Of a DNA stretch of 64,000 nt, positions 46,073 to 58,700 are shown piece after piece. Origin of the DNA: Oscheius dolichura (Eukaryota; Nematoda; Chromadorea; Rhabditida; Rhabditidae); NCBI GenBank assembly GCA_932521035.1, contig OW051497.1:9672001-9736000 (forward strand), in the 5' to 3' direction. The translations under genes were made by a program, and so were the position numbers. The notes beneath the pieces are model-generated. The model was given only the letters and a program-made list of their open reading frames with translations, was not told the DNA's origin and ran no database searches. Numbering within the stretch: the first letter of the stretch is position 1; each line of letters opens with the position of its first letter.

Positions 46073-48362
46073 ATGATGACAGAAGCCGCAGAGGGAGACT
46101 GCTTTGCTGATTTGGTTAGGCAAAGTCGGGCAGAATATGATGAGGGTGAGTGATATTTCAACACTATTCTAGAGATGTCTTCCGGATTTTTAGACAACGA
46201 TTCAACAGCTGATACCGAATGGCGATCTGCCCGATTATCTTCAAGTGATTCCGCTTCAATGAGGTCCATAAAACATAATTTGCATTTTAAATGGCTCTTT
46301 TTCAGTTTAAATGACGCGATACGTGTTCAACAATTAGAGGAAGAGCAGGAGAGATTGAACAATTCCCTTTTCTCGCTTAGTTCTCATTTTGCTCAAGTCC
46401 AATTCCGATTAAAACAAATAGCAGAAGCTGATGGAGATGCCAAAGAGGTCATATTAATTTAAAATTGTTTTACTTTATTAAATTTTAGGATTTACTCAAA
46501 GATTTACAAGATTTCGCCTTCAAAGGAGTGGCAGATATGGAAGAATTGCAAAGGTTACGAAAGGAAAGCACAAATGGAGAAGTTTTGGAAAAACAGAAAG
46601 AACGGCAAGCTTATCTACTGTATTTTTACTATTAATTTCAAATTTTTAGGCAAAATGAGCTTTTGAAAAGGTTACGGGAACAATTAGAAGATTTAGAGAA
46701 GATTGCTTATGAAAATGGTGAAGGTGACCTGCCTAGCACGGTTATTCTTCAGAAACAAGTGCTTTTAATTTTAAAAATCGGTTATTTTCCACTTTAGAAA
46801 GCAGTATTAGATCAATTGCATGAAAAGATTCAACTGAACCTCGAATTCGACAAAATGTCACAGCAGGACATCCAAAAACAGGTTGAGGACGCCATCCAAC
46901 AGGTACGCTTACCCTTTTTTGTTTTCCTTAACCACGGTGGCGGTGTTCACATGCATGCTTTGCAGTTAGTTAACCCCTTTAAAGAGAAGCAACAACTGGT
47001 GGAGCAGCTGCAGACACAAATAGTGGATTTAGAACGATTTGTTAGTTATCTTCAAGCAGAAAATAGTGGGTCCTCTGAAGGCTCGACTCCTGTTAAGGTA
47101 GGATGCTAACCAACTGACCCGGGATATTCCTAACGGGGGCCGTTTTTGTTTTAAACTGACTAGGTTTCTATTAAAGGGTTTCTAACACGATTAATACGTT
47201 ACATATTATTTCTCTTCTTTTATTTTTCTGTGAACAAATTTATTTCCATTCTATATCAAAATATCCACTGTAAAGATTCATTTCAGGCTATCAGTTCATC
47301 TCAATTCAACAATCCCAAACCAAAAAGTAATGGAATGCTGTTTGGATTGGTTGGTTGTTCAACAACTCGCTTCCAGAAAAATAAATTGAAATATACAAGT
47401 AAAGGAAACCATTACGGGTTAGTTCTTTCAATTAAAATTTTAAGATCTTATTTTTAGTGACGAAAGAGCGCATTTACAACTAGCTGTAGATGCAACAGTA
47501 CAAGTGCTTGAAAAGTACACTCTTCTAAATCTAGATAGTATCAACGAGGAGGAAGCCGAGGAAAAGGCCGTGGAAGTTATGAACGACGTACGTTTATAAA
47601 GGGTTTTTTGTGTGATTCCCCACATTTTAGGAGGTTTTCGACAGATCAGAGGAAGAAGTCGTTTCTGTTGTTAGGAAGCAACTATGCCCAGCATTGAAAG
47701 CGTTGTTAGAGCATGGAATGCTATCTGAAACGGTCGTACCTCTCTCCATTCCTGGATTAGGATGTTTTATGCGGCAACCAACAATTAAAAGTATGAACTT
47801 CGCTATATTCTCTTCATTATATTTTCTTCAGCGAATAAGCCTAAAAAATTAGAACACCTTTGGGATGTAATCCTATTTTTCTATGAAACGAAGCAGGGTA
47901 AAGAGCTGAGCGAAGCCCCGGTTAGGAAACTAAGTCAATCTTTTAAATTAGAAAACGTGGCAGGGAGGTCTGTAACATCTATCCAGGTAGGGGATCCAAT
48001 ATGTGATTTGAAGACTTATTCAGGTGTTACTGACAACAATAGAGAATATAGTCTCCAGTCATTGCCGCTTGAGGAGGTCCAAAGACGCGCAATGGAAAGC
48101 GTTTGTCTCCGCCGCTTTGAATGAGAAAAAGCTTCCCGCATGGATAAGAATAATCTTTAGAACAAGACCAGTTGTGGAGAGTTGCTACAATTCATGGAGT
48201 TATGTAGCTCGAACAGGTCAGTAACAATTTAACAAGATTGAAAATTGAATTCCAGGCTGTGAAGAGCTTTATGAACTGTTAGAAGGCCTGCATAAATATA
48301 ACGTGGAAATGCCGGTGGATTTAGCCCTTCGGCCCTTCCAACAGATGAAAGATGCTTTCTAG
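46073..48362 (+). CDS. RUNDC1-like RUN-domain protein
   Basis: Thirteen exons with consistent phase give 540 aa. Exon starts are 46073, 46194, 46306, 46489, 46650, 46798, 46966, 47287, 47458, 47631, 47832, 48024 and 48256. The N-terminal half is coiled coil (QLEEEQERLNNSLFSLSSHF, LLKDLQDFAFKGVADMEELQ, NPFKEKQQLVEQLQTQIVDL), matching remembered RUNDC1 features. The C-terminal half is a RUN-type helical domain with conserved AWIRIIFRTRPVVESCYNSW and a closing ELYELLEGLHKY segment. RUN domains bind small GTPases of the Rap/Rab type. Intron 4 (46605-46649) is a GC-AG intron. The ATG lies seven bases after TTTCCAG, a likely trans-splice acceptor. Human RUNDC1 is about 600 aa, so the size fits. Confidence 0.82.
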
Positions 48363-48728
48363 TCATCTTCAATTAGTTTTAGATCCTTTTCTGTAGATAT
48401 GTGTGTTCTCCCTAGTCCCTAATCCCAGTCCCCCTTCTAGTCAACCCTTTCCTCCCAACTTCTAGTCGTACAAAGCAGGTGAAACGTGATAACTAGTCCA
48501 ATTTCTTCTTTCATGGGTATTTTTCCGGTCTGTCTCCTTTTTACATATATTCGATGCCAACGGTTGTGATTTCTGGGATTGTTGCGTTGTGATTACCCAA
48601 AATGGCTCTAAATGAAGATATTTATCTCAAGATCTTCTTTTTCAAATATTCAACATCGTAGTTATATATATATATATATCCGAACCGATCAATAAACACC
48701 GCTTTTCCCGAAGGTTGCTTATAATAAA
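48363..48728. other. intergenic with TA microsatellite
   Basis: Downstream of the RUNDC1-like gene. A TATATATATATATATAT run lies at about 48662-48680. No gene seen. Confidence 0.5.
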
Positions 48729-49124
48729 ATGACCGCTCATCCTGCGTTTAACCGCAATTCCGTTGATAGTGGACAGCGCCGCGGACTTATTTCGTTCGAC
48801 AATTCCCGCGTTCTCCTGTCCATTTTGTATGTTTTTTCTGCCGCGATAGTGATTTATGAAGCTGCCAATGTTATAAACGAGATCATTTTTTTTACTTTTC
48901 GGCATTCTTGTTCGAATACATTTTGAACCATAATGTTTCTGTGTGATAAAAGCTATCTTGATAGGTTTATTTGCGTCCAAAAGAAGGGCGAGCTTTTGAA
49001 TTTCACTTGCTTTTACTATACTATAGGCGTATTGACGATAGTAGCTATCATAATCATAATAAAGTATGTGGATTATCCACATCCGGAATCACGCGCGGGT
49101 AGTAAAAACAAGAGGAGTCGCATT
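48729..49124 (+). CDS. candidate small two-pass membrane protein, splice unresolved
   Basis: Two overlapping plus frames each encode one hydrophobic segment: RVLLSILYVFSAAIVIYEAA after a polar N-terminus starting at 48729, and a second with IGVLTIVAIIIIIKYV followed by a basic tail ending at 49124. The layout would make a two-pass membrane protein if an intron joined them. No donor/acceptor pair that keeps frame was found, so it may be a pseudogene or chance. Confidence 0.25.
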
Positions 49125-49344
49125 TGATTTTTCTGAAAGCTATAGCGTCTAAAGCGATAATAAAACGTTAGACGGACAGTTCAGGATTAAAAAATAACGT
49201 GTAGTCCGTAACAGGCCGCTTCTGTAGCATAAAAATTCTTTTCCTGCTTCCATTGTCTTTGCTTCCGTTTCTTACATATGAAATAAACACATTTCAGGCT
49301 AAATCATCGTGTAGTGAACATGCTATAAGGCGAACATCGACCTT

Positions 49345-52300
49345 ATGGCAGAAAGACCACCCTACCGTTGGCCTACATTTGGTGCAGCCCGACGTGAAAA
49401 CGAAAAAAAATTGGTTTGGCGGTTTGTTCGACAGCATCCTGGGGCCCCTGTGAATACACCAAATGTACTGAATAATCCAATTCAAAACGGATCTGCACCG
49501 GCTCCAAGCCAAGCCGCGTAAGCAACCTTTACTTTTTTAGTTATCCGAATTTCTTCAGATTTGGACTGAATCTACAGGCAGGGCAACTGAATTCAATATT
49601 GTAGGCTGTTACTGTTTCTCTTTTAACTGTGTTTTTTCAGGTTTCCACAACAGCAGCCGACAAATAACCCGTCATTGCAAAATGGACTTCAACAGAATTC
49701 CAATGTCGGCCAACGCCCATTGCAAGCTAATGTCGCTCCTATAAGGTAAACAATTATTATTTCTTTTTCATATGAGGCTCTCCAGGTTTACCCAGTCGGC
49801 AAATGCTCCTTCTCCACAAGATCCACGACAACAGAACTTTAACATCGGTCAACGCTCAGCAAATGCCCCTCCCGGCTTGACTCCGTAAGCAGTTACTATT
49901 TATTTTTTACTGAGGCTTTTCAGGTTTCCCCAGACTACAAATAATGGTTCCGTGCAAAACGGGATTCAACAAAATTCCAATATCGGCCAACCAAATGCCC
50001 CTAATGGCCAGCCTCCCCTAACGAATACTCTGTACCATCAAATACAAAGCAGATATCCCCCAGCTCAAAACCAAGCCATGTAAATAACCTTTACTTTATT
50101 AGTTACTCAACTTTCTTCAGATTTGGGCATAATCTGCTGGGAAGGCTACAAAATTCAGTGTAATTGCAGTTATTGCTCCTCTTTTAACCGCTATTTTCAG
50201 GTTTTCTCAGACCAATGCTGCTTTATGGCAAAATGCTGGACAACAGAACGTCAATATCGGTCAGCGATCAGTAAATCCCCCTCCTGGTCTGACTCATCCA
50301 ACGTAGACAATTATTATTATTTCTTAAACTGAGGCTTTCAGATATCCTCAGTCGGCAAATAATCCATCTCTGCAAAACGGACGACAACAGAATTCCAACG
50401 TCGGTCAGCGCTCCGTAAATGCCTCTCCCGGTCAGCCTCCTCTAACGTAACCAATTATTGTTTCTTTTTTTAACCGGGATTCTTCAGCTTTGCTCAACAA
50501 CTAGCAGCAAGTAACGCTCCTTTCATAAATAATGCTAAACGCAATCTGACAGGAAATGCTCCTCCCGTCTCAAAAGCTGCAACGTAAGCAGTTATTTATT
50601 CTCTTGTTAACAGAGACTCCTCAGATTTGCTCTGCCCAATCAGCCGACGAGCATGGCTGCCTCTAGAAACGGACTTCAACCCACAGTGTTATCCGCAACG
50701 GTAGATGCTATAACCGCCCAAAACAAATCAAAGTAAGCAGTTTTCAAGTTTGCACTCAATTATGGGGGTTTCAGCCAGTCACAGAGACCGTCTACAAGTG
50801 GTGAACAGCGGAATGTGTCAGCAAATGCCAATAACCCACAGAACCTAGTCACGTAGGTTTTTACTATTTCCCCTTTTCATTGACTGGTTTTAGGCCTGGG
50901 CGGAATTCCCAAGCAAATACGCTCCTACAAAAGGCCGTGAGGTAAGTTATTACCTTTTTATTCAACTAGATTTATTAAGAATTTCTCAGCAGATTACACT
51001 AACTCCCCGGCAACAGTTCACAGACCCTGCGTCCTTGGCTCGAAGGGAACAAACGTAAGCAGTTACTTTATTTGGTTTTCTTTAAGTTTCTTTAGAGTTC
51101 CTGCTTCTTCGTTCGCTTCGAATATTGGAGAAGGTCAGAATACCAGCAGTCACGCCAGTGAACGGACAAGGGCTGATAACCCGGGGAGGAATACAGCTGT
51201 TCGGGGAGGACATGCCCCTCAATCAAGATCGCCGGCGGGGGCCATCGGAGGATTGCAGACTCCACCGTTTGGGAGGCCTGAGCAACATAGACATCGAGAA
51301 CAAGAGCCACAACGTCCTACAGGAAGGCCGTCAGGACAGAATACCGCATATCGCGGTGGACACGCTCAGCGTGGTGGGCACTCTCATGGCCCTCGAGGGA
51401 TGCACACCTCGCACTTCAGCTGTCAGCTACCCCCAAAGCGAGATCAGCGTGCCCAAACGCCAGAAAGGAGGGCCCCCACACCTGTGGGTCGAGGGAAACA
51501 TACTCCTCCCTCCGGAAGGCCGTGGGACAGCCCTCGAGAAGCGTTGGACCGGGAGCAACCCATAGAGCAGCAGCCCCAAAATGCTCCTCGGACCGCTTTA
51601 ACCGAGGGCAATTATATCATCGGCCCGGACTGCTACCCGCTGTGGTCCTGGAGCGGAAGAACAGCTAGAGCGGCGGGGGATGGCAATGTCATCGGCATTA
51701 CCAGACGACCAAATGCCCGTGACAGTGAATCGCCCGAGAGCAGCACAAATGTCACGCTCAATTTAAAGCAGTACTATAAACTGTTGAACAAAGCAATGGG
51801 TCCAGAGGAAAAAGAAGTCTCGAAGCAAGATCAAGCCACTTCGCCAGGATACGAACCTTCTAGAAGGGCAGCGTCTCCCCGCTCACGTCAGAGCTCCCGT
51901 CCGCCCGAAAGAACACCGTCGCCTCACAGGTTGTCTGCAAGGATGTCGCGGTCTCCGGCCATTTCGAGAGCATCCTCCATATCCCGCTCCCCAAGAGACT
52001 CTCGGACTCGAGCATATGAAAGAACGCCTTCCCCTCCGCAACGAGTACAGTCCCTTCGTACTCCAGGGGGGAGCGGAAGCAGGACTTCACGTATGACTCC
52101 ACCTCCTCAGTCGCATAGAAGAACTCCTAGGAGTCCACCTCGTATGTCAAGAACTCCAGCTAGGTCGCCATCACCCTACAGATCCCCTTCCCCGAGAGAA
52201 TCACGGCCTCGAGCACATTCTAGCGGGGCATCCCCTGCAGGAAGGTCACGTGGAAGAAGAACTCCTATTAGGACTCCACCTCCTACGTCAAAAGCTGGAG

Positions 52301-53917
52301 CTAGGTCGCGATCACCAGCATACGATACCCCGGCCACGACTCCACCTCCTGGATCAAGAGGTTCGCAAAGCGTAGGGGTACCCGCTTTCAAATCATCACA
52401 AAGACCTCTAGCTACTATGGCAGCCAGAATGTCACCGCATAACAGAGTCATTCGAAATAGAGGTGGGCGCTATCAGAAGAAGAAGGATAATAGAAACAAG
52501 TCGTCGAGTGAGTCTAGCGAGGAGTCCACTGATTACTGGGAGGAGTCCTCTGACTCCGATTCTGATGGAACAAGTGGTGGAGGGAAAAGGAAGAGGAAGA
52601 GACTGAATTCCACCGTGTTTACTAAGAAGCAGAAGGCAAACGAAGAAGGCAGACAAATGGCCTTTGCTACTCAGGAACCGTCGAGAATGACTGCTGAAGG
52701 TGATATGGTAGTCGGCCGACCGGCGTTGACTAGAGCGCAGGTCGCAAGTCAACGAAGAGGTAATAGTTATAATCGTCTTCATATCTATTCAACTATTTTT
52801 AGAAAGGGAATTGCTCGAAAAACATCGACAAGTTGCAATCCAAAGGATGCTTCGATCAAATTATGGCAATCTCAAAGAATTGAGGCATATTAACCTTGAA
52901 GCGTTCAATTTATCATTTCCCACGGTTTGTCTTTACTGTTTTTTTACATAACATACATTTTTCAGGAGAAACGATGCCCTCATTGTAATGGCCGATGGTT
53001 CAAGGTTTACTACTGGAGACGATCATTGAACGGCCCGTACAGACCGGCTCTCTTGTGTTGGAGTTTCCCATGTAATGCAGTGATCGACGAAACAACTGGA
53101 GAAAGACTCAACACTCAGTATGGTGCTCCAAGTATTCGGGTAAATCTTGTAATTTGTTTTTCTTATTGTTCTTTTTAGCAAATCGAGCATGGACCGGCCG
53201 ATGCGTGGAATTACATGCAAGGCGTCCAGTTATCCGACGAAACGAGAGCAACCAGAGCTCAATAGTGAGTCTTTTTTTAATAACTTGCTCAAATGGAAAA
53301 ATTTTAGTTTGACTGATTTGGATCAATGGAGGATGTCCCCTGGTTTCAATACAATCGTTGATATGGCACGGGCAGTGACCCCCGTAGCCGGTCAGACGAG
53401 TATGGCTACTGTTGCCTTCCTGCCTGGAACCAGAAGGGATGTGAAGATAGAAGAAGAGAGGAAGGAGCTCGATAAGAAGCTCAGCCACTGTGAAAATGTA
53501 GAAGTTAAACCCGAAGTGGTTATCAAAGGACAAACCCTGGCTGAAATCGAATGGCAAAAGGATAAAAAAGCTGACGCAAAAGAGGAACAGCTCAAGATCA
53601 AGAGATTGCGGGTTTACAGTGCAGATGACATCGGCCCTCCGGAATCTATTCAGACGGACGAGGTCCGAGAAAAAGCCATGAAATTTTTCGGTGGAAACGA
53701 AGAAGTTCTCAAATCCTATGAAGAAGAATGCACGAGAGAGGAGAACGCACGAGCCGATCTCCAGAGAAGACGAGAGCTGCAAGACCAGCGCCGAGAAGCA
53801 CGAAGACAGTTAGCAGAGCAGTTGAGACAGCGTCAAGAGGAGCGTGCACGGGAGCGCAGACAGCGGCAAGAAGAAGCCGGACAGATAGAACTTCCCGAAC
53901 AGAAGCCCAGCGTTTAG
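49345..53917 (+). CDS. 1293-aa exon-array protein: N/Q repeats, RS-rich region, Cys4 motif
   Basis: Eighteen exons chain without a phase error. Exon 1 is 49345-49517. Exons 2-13 (49559-51054) are 39-156 bases each, all entered in phase 2, and most encode the same kind of Asn/Gln-rich block: F-x-Q then QQNSNVGQRS and NAPPG. Exon 14 (51096-52759) carries RG-rich then RS/SP-rich sequence (RSPSPYRSPSPRESRPRAHS), as in SR-related nuclear proteins. Exons 15-17 encode REQ-rich helix, CPHCNGRWFKVYYWRR and later LLCWSFPC, a possible four-Cys zinc site. Exon 18 (53308-53917) is charged and coiled coil, ending Arg/Gln/Glu-rich. A CATTTCAG acceptor 47 bases before the ATG suggests trans-splicing. No family recognised; a nuclear RNA-processing role is a guess from the RS region. 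Confidence 0.75.
49559..51054 (+). repeat. tandem array of duplicated exons
   Basis: Twelve small exons separated by introns of about 36-45 bases that themselves look alike (GTAAGCAGTTA...TTCAG). Two exon types are visible. A short one of 39-42 bases occurs at 49559-49600 and 50121-50159 (both FG-N-L...NS). A long one near 100 bases occurs at 49641, 49786, 49924, 50201, 50342 and, more diverged, 50488 and 50625. The short-long pair occurs twice, so the duplicated unit included introns. All junctions are phase 2, so exons can be gained, lost or skipped without a frameshift. Confidence 0.8.
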
Positions 53918-54301
53918 AATATTCTTGTTTCAAATTTACTCTCCCTTGTCAAAATCTGCCACTATTTGTATTCTACATTTCCAAAGACATTCCCTTTATC
54001 ATAATCTCTATCAAAAATCTAAACTTGTTTACTTACTTGTATCCTAATTGTGTGCATTATCATTAGATATAGATATACCCCCGAGCTTTATCCCAGTGTT
54101 CTTTCTTTTCCAACACCGGATACCTCCTTCCCCCGGTTTATACCAATGCTCACGTTGTATAGATTTCAATCAAATGTTAATATTATAAACTCAAGGTTTT
54201 CAAAATTCGGGGTTTACACTCTTCACGTCTTACAAAAAGTAAATAATAATAGTTTATTGCAACTTTCCCACACCATCTGCTGACTTTAGAGAGGTATATG
54301 A
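53918..54301. other. convergent 3' region
   Basis: AT-rich, pyrimidine-rich interval between the exon-array gene (plus) and the lipocalin gene (minus). No gene seen. Confidence 0.5.
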
Positions 54302-55725
54302 TTATTTTCCAATACCGAATAAGTCGGCAAGGACGTTTCTGACGTAGTTTAGAGGAGACGCTGGACGGCACTTGGACCAATCCACGTAATGAATATTAGT
54401 GTTTCTAAAAAGGAAATGGAACTTTTGAAATAAGATTTACCCGGTGTAGTCGCTGACAAATCCTTCCTTCTCCAGTTCATCTTCTAGTTTGTCCTTGTAC
54501 AGAGAATAAAAGGTACGGATATCACGGACTAGGCCAATAATAGGGAAGCGAGCCCAGTTCGACAGGACAACGTACTCATATTGGCCACTGGAATGCTTTG
54601 GTCCTACCACGACAACTTGGTCTAAAGTGAAAGAGGGTAGATAATTCAGTAAGAATCTTACAAGGGCATGGGTCATCCTGCATGTAAACGTAGGTGTGTC
54701 CTTTGTGGAAGATCCCATAGCCAAATGCGGCCTAAACACACTTTTTGTATACGCGCCATAGCCAGTTTTCTCTCTCTTTATTTTCAGTATAACACGAGAA
54801 ACTGGGTTCATGTTCGAAAGACTAACCTTTTCACCACCTTCTTCGCTTCCAGTTCTGAATTTCTCTTGAATACCAAATCCAGAGGAGTTTCCAGCCTGGG
54901 CTGCTTCTCTTACTGAAATTTACCGAAATATAAACTTTGAGGACTGAGGGAACCTTCAGTTGTTGCACAGTAACGGTCGTGGACAGAAGGAGTATCCAAA
55001 GCCTGAAACACAAATAATGTTCTAATCGAATTTTTAAAAAAACGTACCCAGTAATACACACCATACAGTGAACCAACATCCACTTTAGGAATAGGAATAA
55101 GACTCGACAAATAATCTTGAACACCGGGAATGAATCGTACAAAGTTCTGCATAATACTAGGAGACCTAGGCAAAGAATTATCAAAACAACGGATTTGTCC
55201 TCACTTATCCCTCACAAGAGGTGCTCCTCTCGGTAGGCATGCTCCCGCCCCCGGAAGACTGCCCGTCACACCAGGCAGAACAGGCAGTCCTTCAATAAAA
55301 TTTACGGTTTGAAGCGGTTCAGTCAATCTGAAACAGTGAACCGTTTTTGTGCACTTTCGCTCTCATTTTTCGTTTTCATTTGACCCTATTGGTGATGGAT
55401 TGCGCCTAATGAAGTCGCGTAAAACAAGTGATTAAATTCTATTAATGATCTCCGTTAATAAGAAGAAAAGAATAGCGCTCACTTTTTGGCTAGCTGATTG
55501 TTCGGGTTCTTCTGCGCCTGTTGGATGTAGTTGATAATCCCGACGGACTGGCTATAACAGAGGATGAAGAGAAGAAAGGGAACTGGTCAACCTCGCCAAG
55601 TCATGGAACGGTTGTCTTCCTGCTTTAGTGCCAGCGTCTCCGGTAGAAAGGCCAAAGATTTCCAACAGCTGTGCAGATACAAAAACAGGCAGTAGGAGTG
55701 TTGCAACAACGAGATGTAGGCGCAT
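54302..55725 (-). CDS. lipocalin-like secreted protein (nematode LPR type)
   Basis: Nine exons, 55725-55592, 55551-55483, 55327-55205, 55165-55048, 55002-54954, 54912-54827, 54731-54662, 54621-54441 and 54404-54302, give 310 aa. Signal peptide MRLHLVVATLLLPVFVSA. About 130 residues of Pro/Gly-rich extension follow before the lipocalin core: GSLYGVYYWALDTPSVHDRYCATTE (shown in parts) matches the first-strand G-x-Y/W motif and HxxxC of nematode LPR proteins. Later strands include HKGHTYVYMQDD, a Cys at DPC, YEYVVLSNWARFP and a closing helix with DWSKC. LPRs are apical extracellular-matrix or lipid-carrier lipocalins. Length exceeds the usual 180-270 aa. One border (54913-54953) was chosen to keep frame. 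Confidence 0.75.
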
Positions 55726-58700
55726 CTTATTTGGAACAGCGACGAGCGGGGATCTCGGCACAGTTGGGGGATCCGAGAACCAGCGCCAGATCCAAAAACA
55801 AGCCTTCTGGTGGGGGTGAAGCGTCTACGTAGGCTGGCTAAATCCACCTGTTTGATATTTTGGCATGACTCGTCGTCTCTGCCAACGGGAACTGTCTAAA
55901 AGGACATCTATCTGACGTAGGCCCAGTGATGACGCCACATCTCGGAAAAGTCATCCCCAAAGAAAAACTATCAGATGACCGTAAAGAAAATACGGCCCGT
56001 TGTAAACAGAAAAACATGTTGCTATGTTAGTTTTTTTTCTCTGAAAAATAACTAGACAGGCGTTCTGCCTTATCTGCGCATTCTTTTGTTACATCTTGAA
56101 CACTCTGTCTTCTTTTTATTCCTTTGACACTGTCATGTTGACGTTTCTCATTAATTAAATTATACTTATAGAACATTTAAAACTATATAATGGTAAAAGA
56201 ATGGCTAAAAGAAGCAGAAATCGCCAAGAATAACTTCGTCGAAGAGGTGGAAAAGGAAAAATACCAGATTACATACCTCAGGTAAGAGTGAACAATGTGG
56301 ATGGAATATAAACTACAAATCTGAATGCAATCGCCCAAAGAGTTGAAAGAATCCTGTCCTGAGGTGTTTTTGACTGTGTTTCGGATACAGTAGGACTGAC
56401 TCGTCCTCAAAAGAGAAAATACGCAGAAGATTAAAAGGGATTACAGGATCAGGAAGCGTTTGCGACCAACTGACTCCCATTCTAGCTGCAACCTCATTCT
56501 TTACCAGATCCTGCTCGCTCAAAAATCCATCTACCCCCGTCGTGGGTATTCAAAAGTACGTAAAGTCACATTGTCTCGTTGACTATGCACGAGCAGACGG
56601 TTTACATTGTCGGGGGATGTTTTAATCTTCTTTTGTATCGCAAAGCCTCATTGGTTATTCCCATTTTATCGGTCTGCTCCCCGGTAAAAACTTCTGTTTT
56701 AGTTGAATCCTAGTCTTTGTGCCGGTTGATGTCACCCCCGATGTCTAGCGGTTGGATATTTGATTTATAGCTGTTTTTTGTCTAGAAGAGAGAGGTAACG
56801 GGAAAAGTCAAAATCGCATAGTTTTGTGTTTATCGAACATATTCAATCAATGTCTTTATTGGCCCCAGTAGCAGCCCCGTGCCACAATGGAGTTATTGCG
56901 TCCCCTCCATTCCATTTGGCTTTCACTTATCAAAAGATAAACTAAAGAACTAGGCCCCCTGCCCCTCTCCCGGTCAAGACTTCCCATTAGAATCTTTTCC
57001 GTGCATGACGCCGACTTTAGAAAGAAATGGTCACACTCTGAGGAGAAGACGCTGCCGTGATAATTTCCGAAATTATAGGAATTCTTGAGAAAAAGAAAAT
57101 TGCTCACTAGGTGTAAGACATTCAATGTCACTCCCTCCCTTCCAACCTCTCCCGCGATGCGCTGTTAGAGTCCGGAAAAGGTTTACCAATGTTTGTATTG
57201 AGGGCTAGGGTCAACAGCTTTTTCTTTCGCATCACACGATATCATGAACTGGACTGTTCGGTATGGTTTTTCACACCTCATCAAATCAAACCTCATAAGA
57301 CTTTTGAGACAAAAGAACATTTCAGGATTGACCCGGTACAGCCGAGGGCGCAGCAAGGCAAAATTTCGGACCCTCTGTGCACCCTCTTCATCACTTTCTG
57401 CGATATGGATTATCCGGTAAGTTCCCATTTGAATTCTTTTGTCTAAAGATTTAAGAACTTCCCTTTTATGTGTGCTTAAATGAGATAGCCATCTTGAACT
57501 CCGATTTCTCAGGGACGTAAGGTCGTCTCCCTCATTTTGTTTCCTGTTGTTTAGATGAAGGGCCGTCTTTTGTAAACACTTGTTCTTTCCGCGCCATCTT
57601 CCTAAAAACTTTGTTAACAAGAGGAAAACAGCTAGAATATTAGCTAGAGTAGGTAACTGTCGTATCAAGTTCATAACCGGCGTTCCATCCGGCCGCTCGC
57701 ACTCACTGCCCCATTACTTCCGCCGGTTCCTCCTCACTCTATGCCATGACGCGACTATTTTTCAAAACAACACCCAAAACATAGGTAAATATTCCTCCTA
57801 GAAAACTTAAAATAACTTGGGATACATAAAAACTCGTGTAAATGTATGTAGGGTAGTTTAAACTTTGTGTTGAAGCCAAAAGTTGGCACCATCTGTCGCC
57901 ACTTGAGAGCCAAGTAGCTTAGGCAAATACATTGACGCCGTTGTGCCGTTTTACGTGGTTTCAATCGTTTTGCTCTTCTTCTTCGCCTTCCGCATCCGGT
58001 TTCCATCCCTTAGACTTACTCTTGACCGCCTTATCCATAGAAAAACCAAGCTCGCGCTAATCCTTCTTCTCACTTTTCTTCACGGGATAAAAGACCATAG
58101 AGAACGAATCGAAGTGAACATTTTTCTTTCCCTCCCTCTGCCTGTCAGCAACAGCTATTGACTGCACACATACTCCGCTCTTAAAAAGAAGATAAGAATC
58201 TTTACGACCCCAGGGGATCACTGTCTTCCAAATCAAGAAAACAACTACCACAACCTCTAACCGTATTAACAGTTGTGAATGCCTCCCAATGGAGTCTATT
58301 ACGTAAGTGAAGAAGAGAAGCGACACAGCATCAACTGTGTGTCATGTCAACCTTTGTTCCACGGAAAATAAAAAAGAGTCACGCAATTTGTCCGGCCGTG
58401 ATAGATTTTTCACCCCGAAAAGAGTGGTGTCTTCTTAGAAATAACAAACTCCCGGGAAAATTCTTCACCTCGCTTCTTTATGTCTTTGTTCTGTAAGTTT
58501 CCCTTGTCTTTAAAATAAGGCTTCGCCTATATTTCACTGTACGATCATGAACGAATTCAAGAATGAGACAGAGACCTCTTGACAATCGCATGCATTCGCA
58601 CAATAACCACAACCGACCTCCGTTTTGGCACTCGAATTTCTTCCGCCCCACTAGACTCTTTTTATATCATGGAACGTTCCGATTACAAACAAAGCTTTGA

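Noticed and set aside
57183-57674. 163-codon open frame on minus
   Set aside because: No splice context, no motif, mixed composition; a frame of this length is expected about once by chance in 64 kb over six frames.
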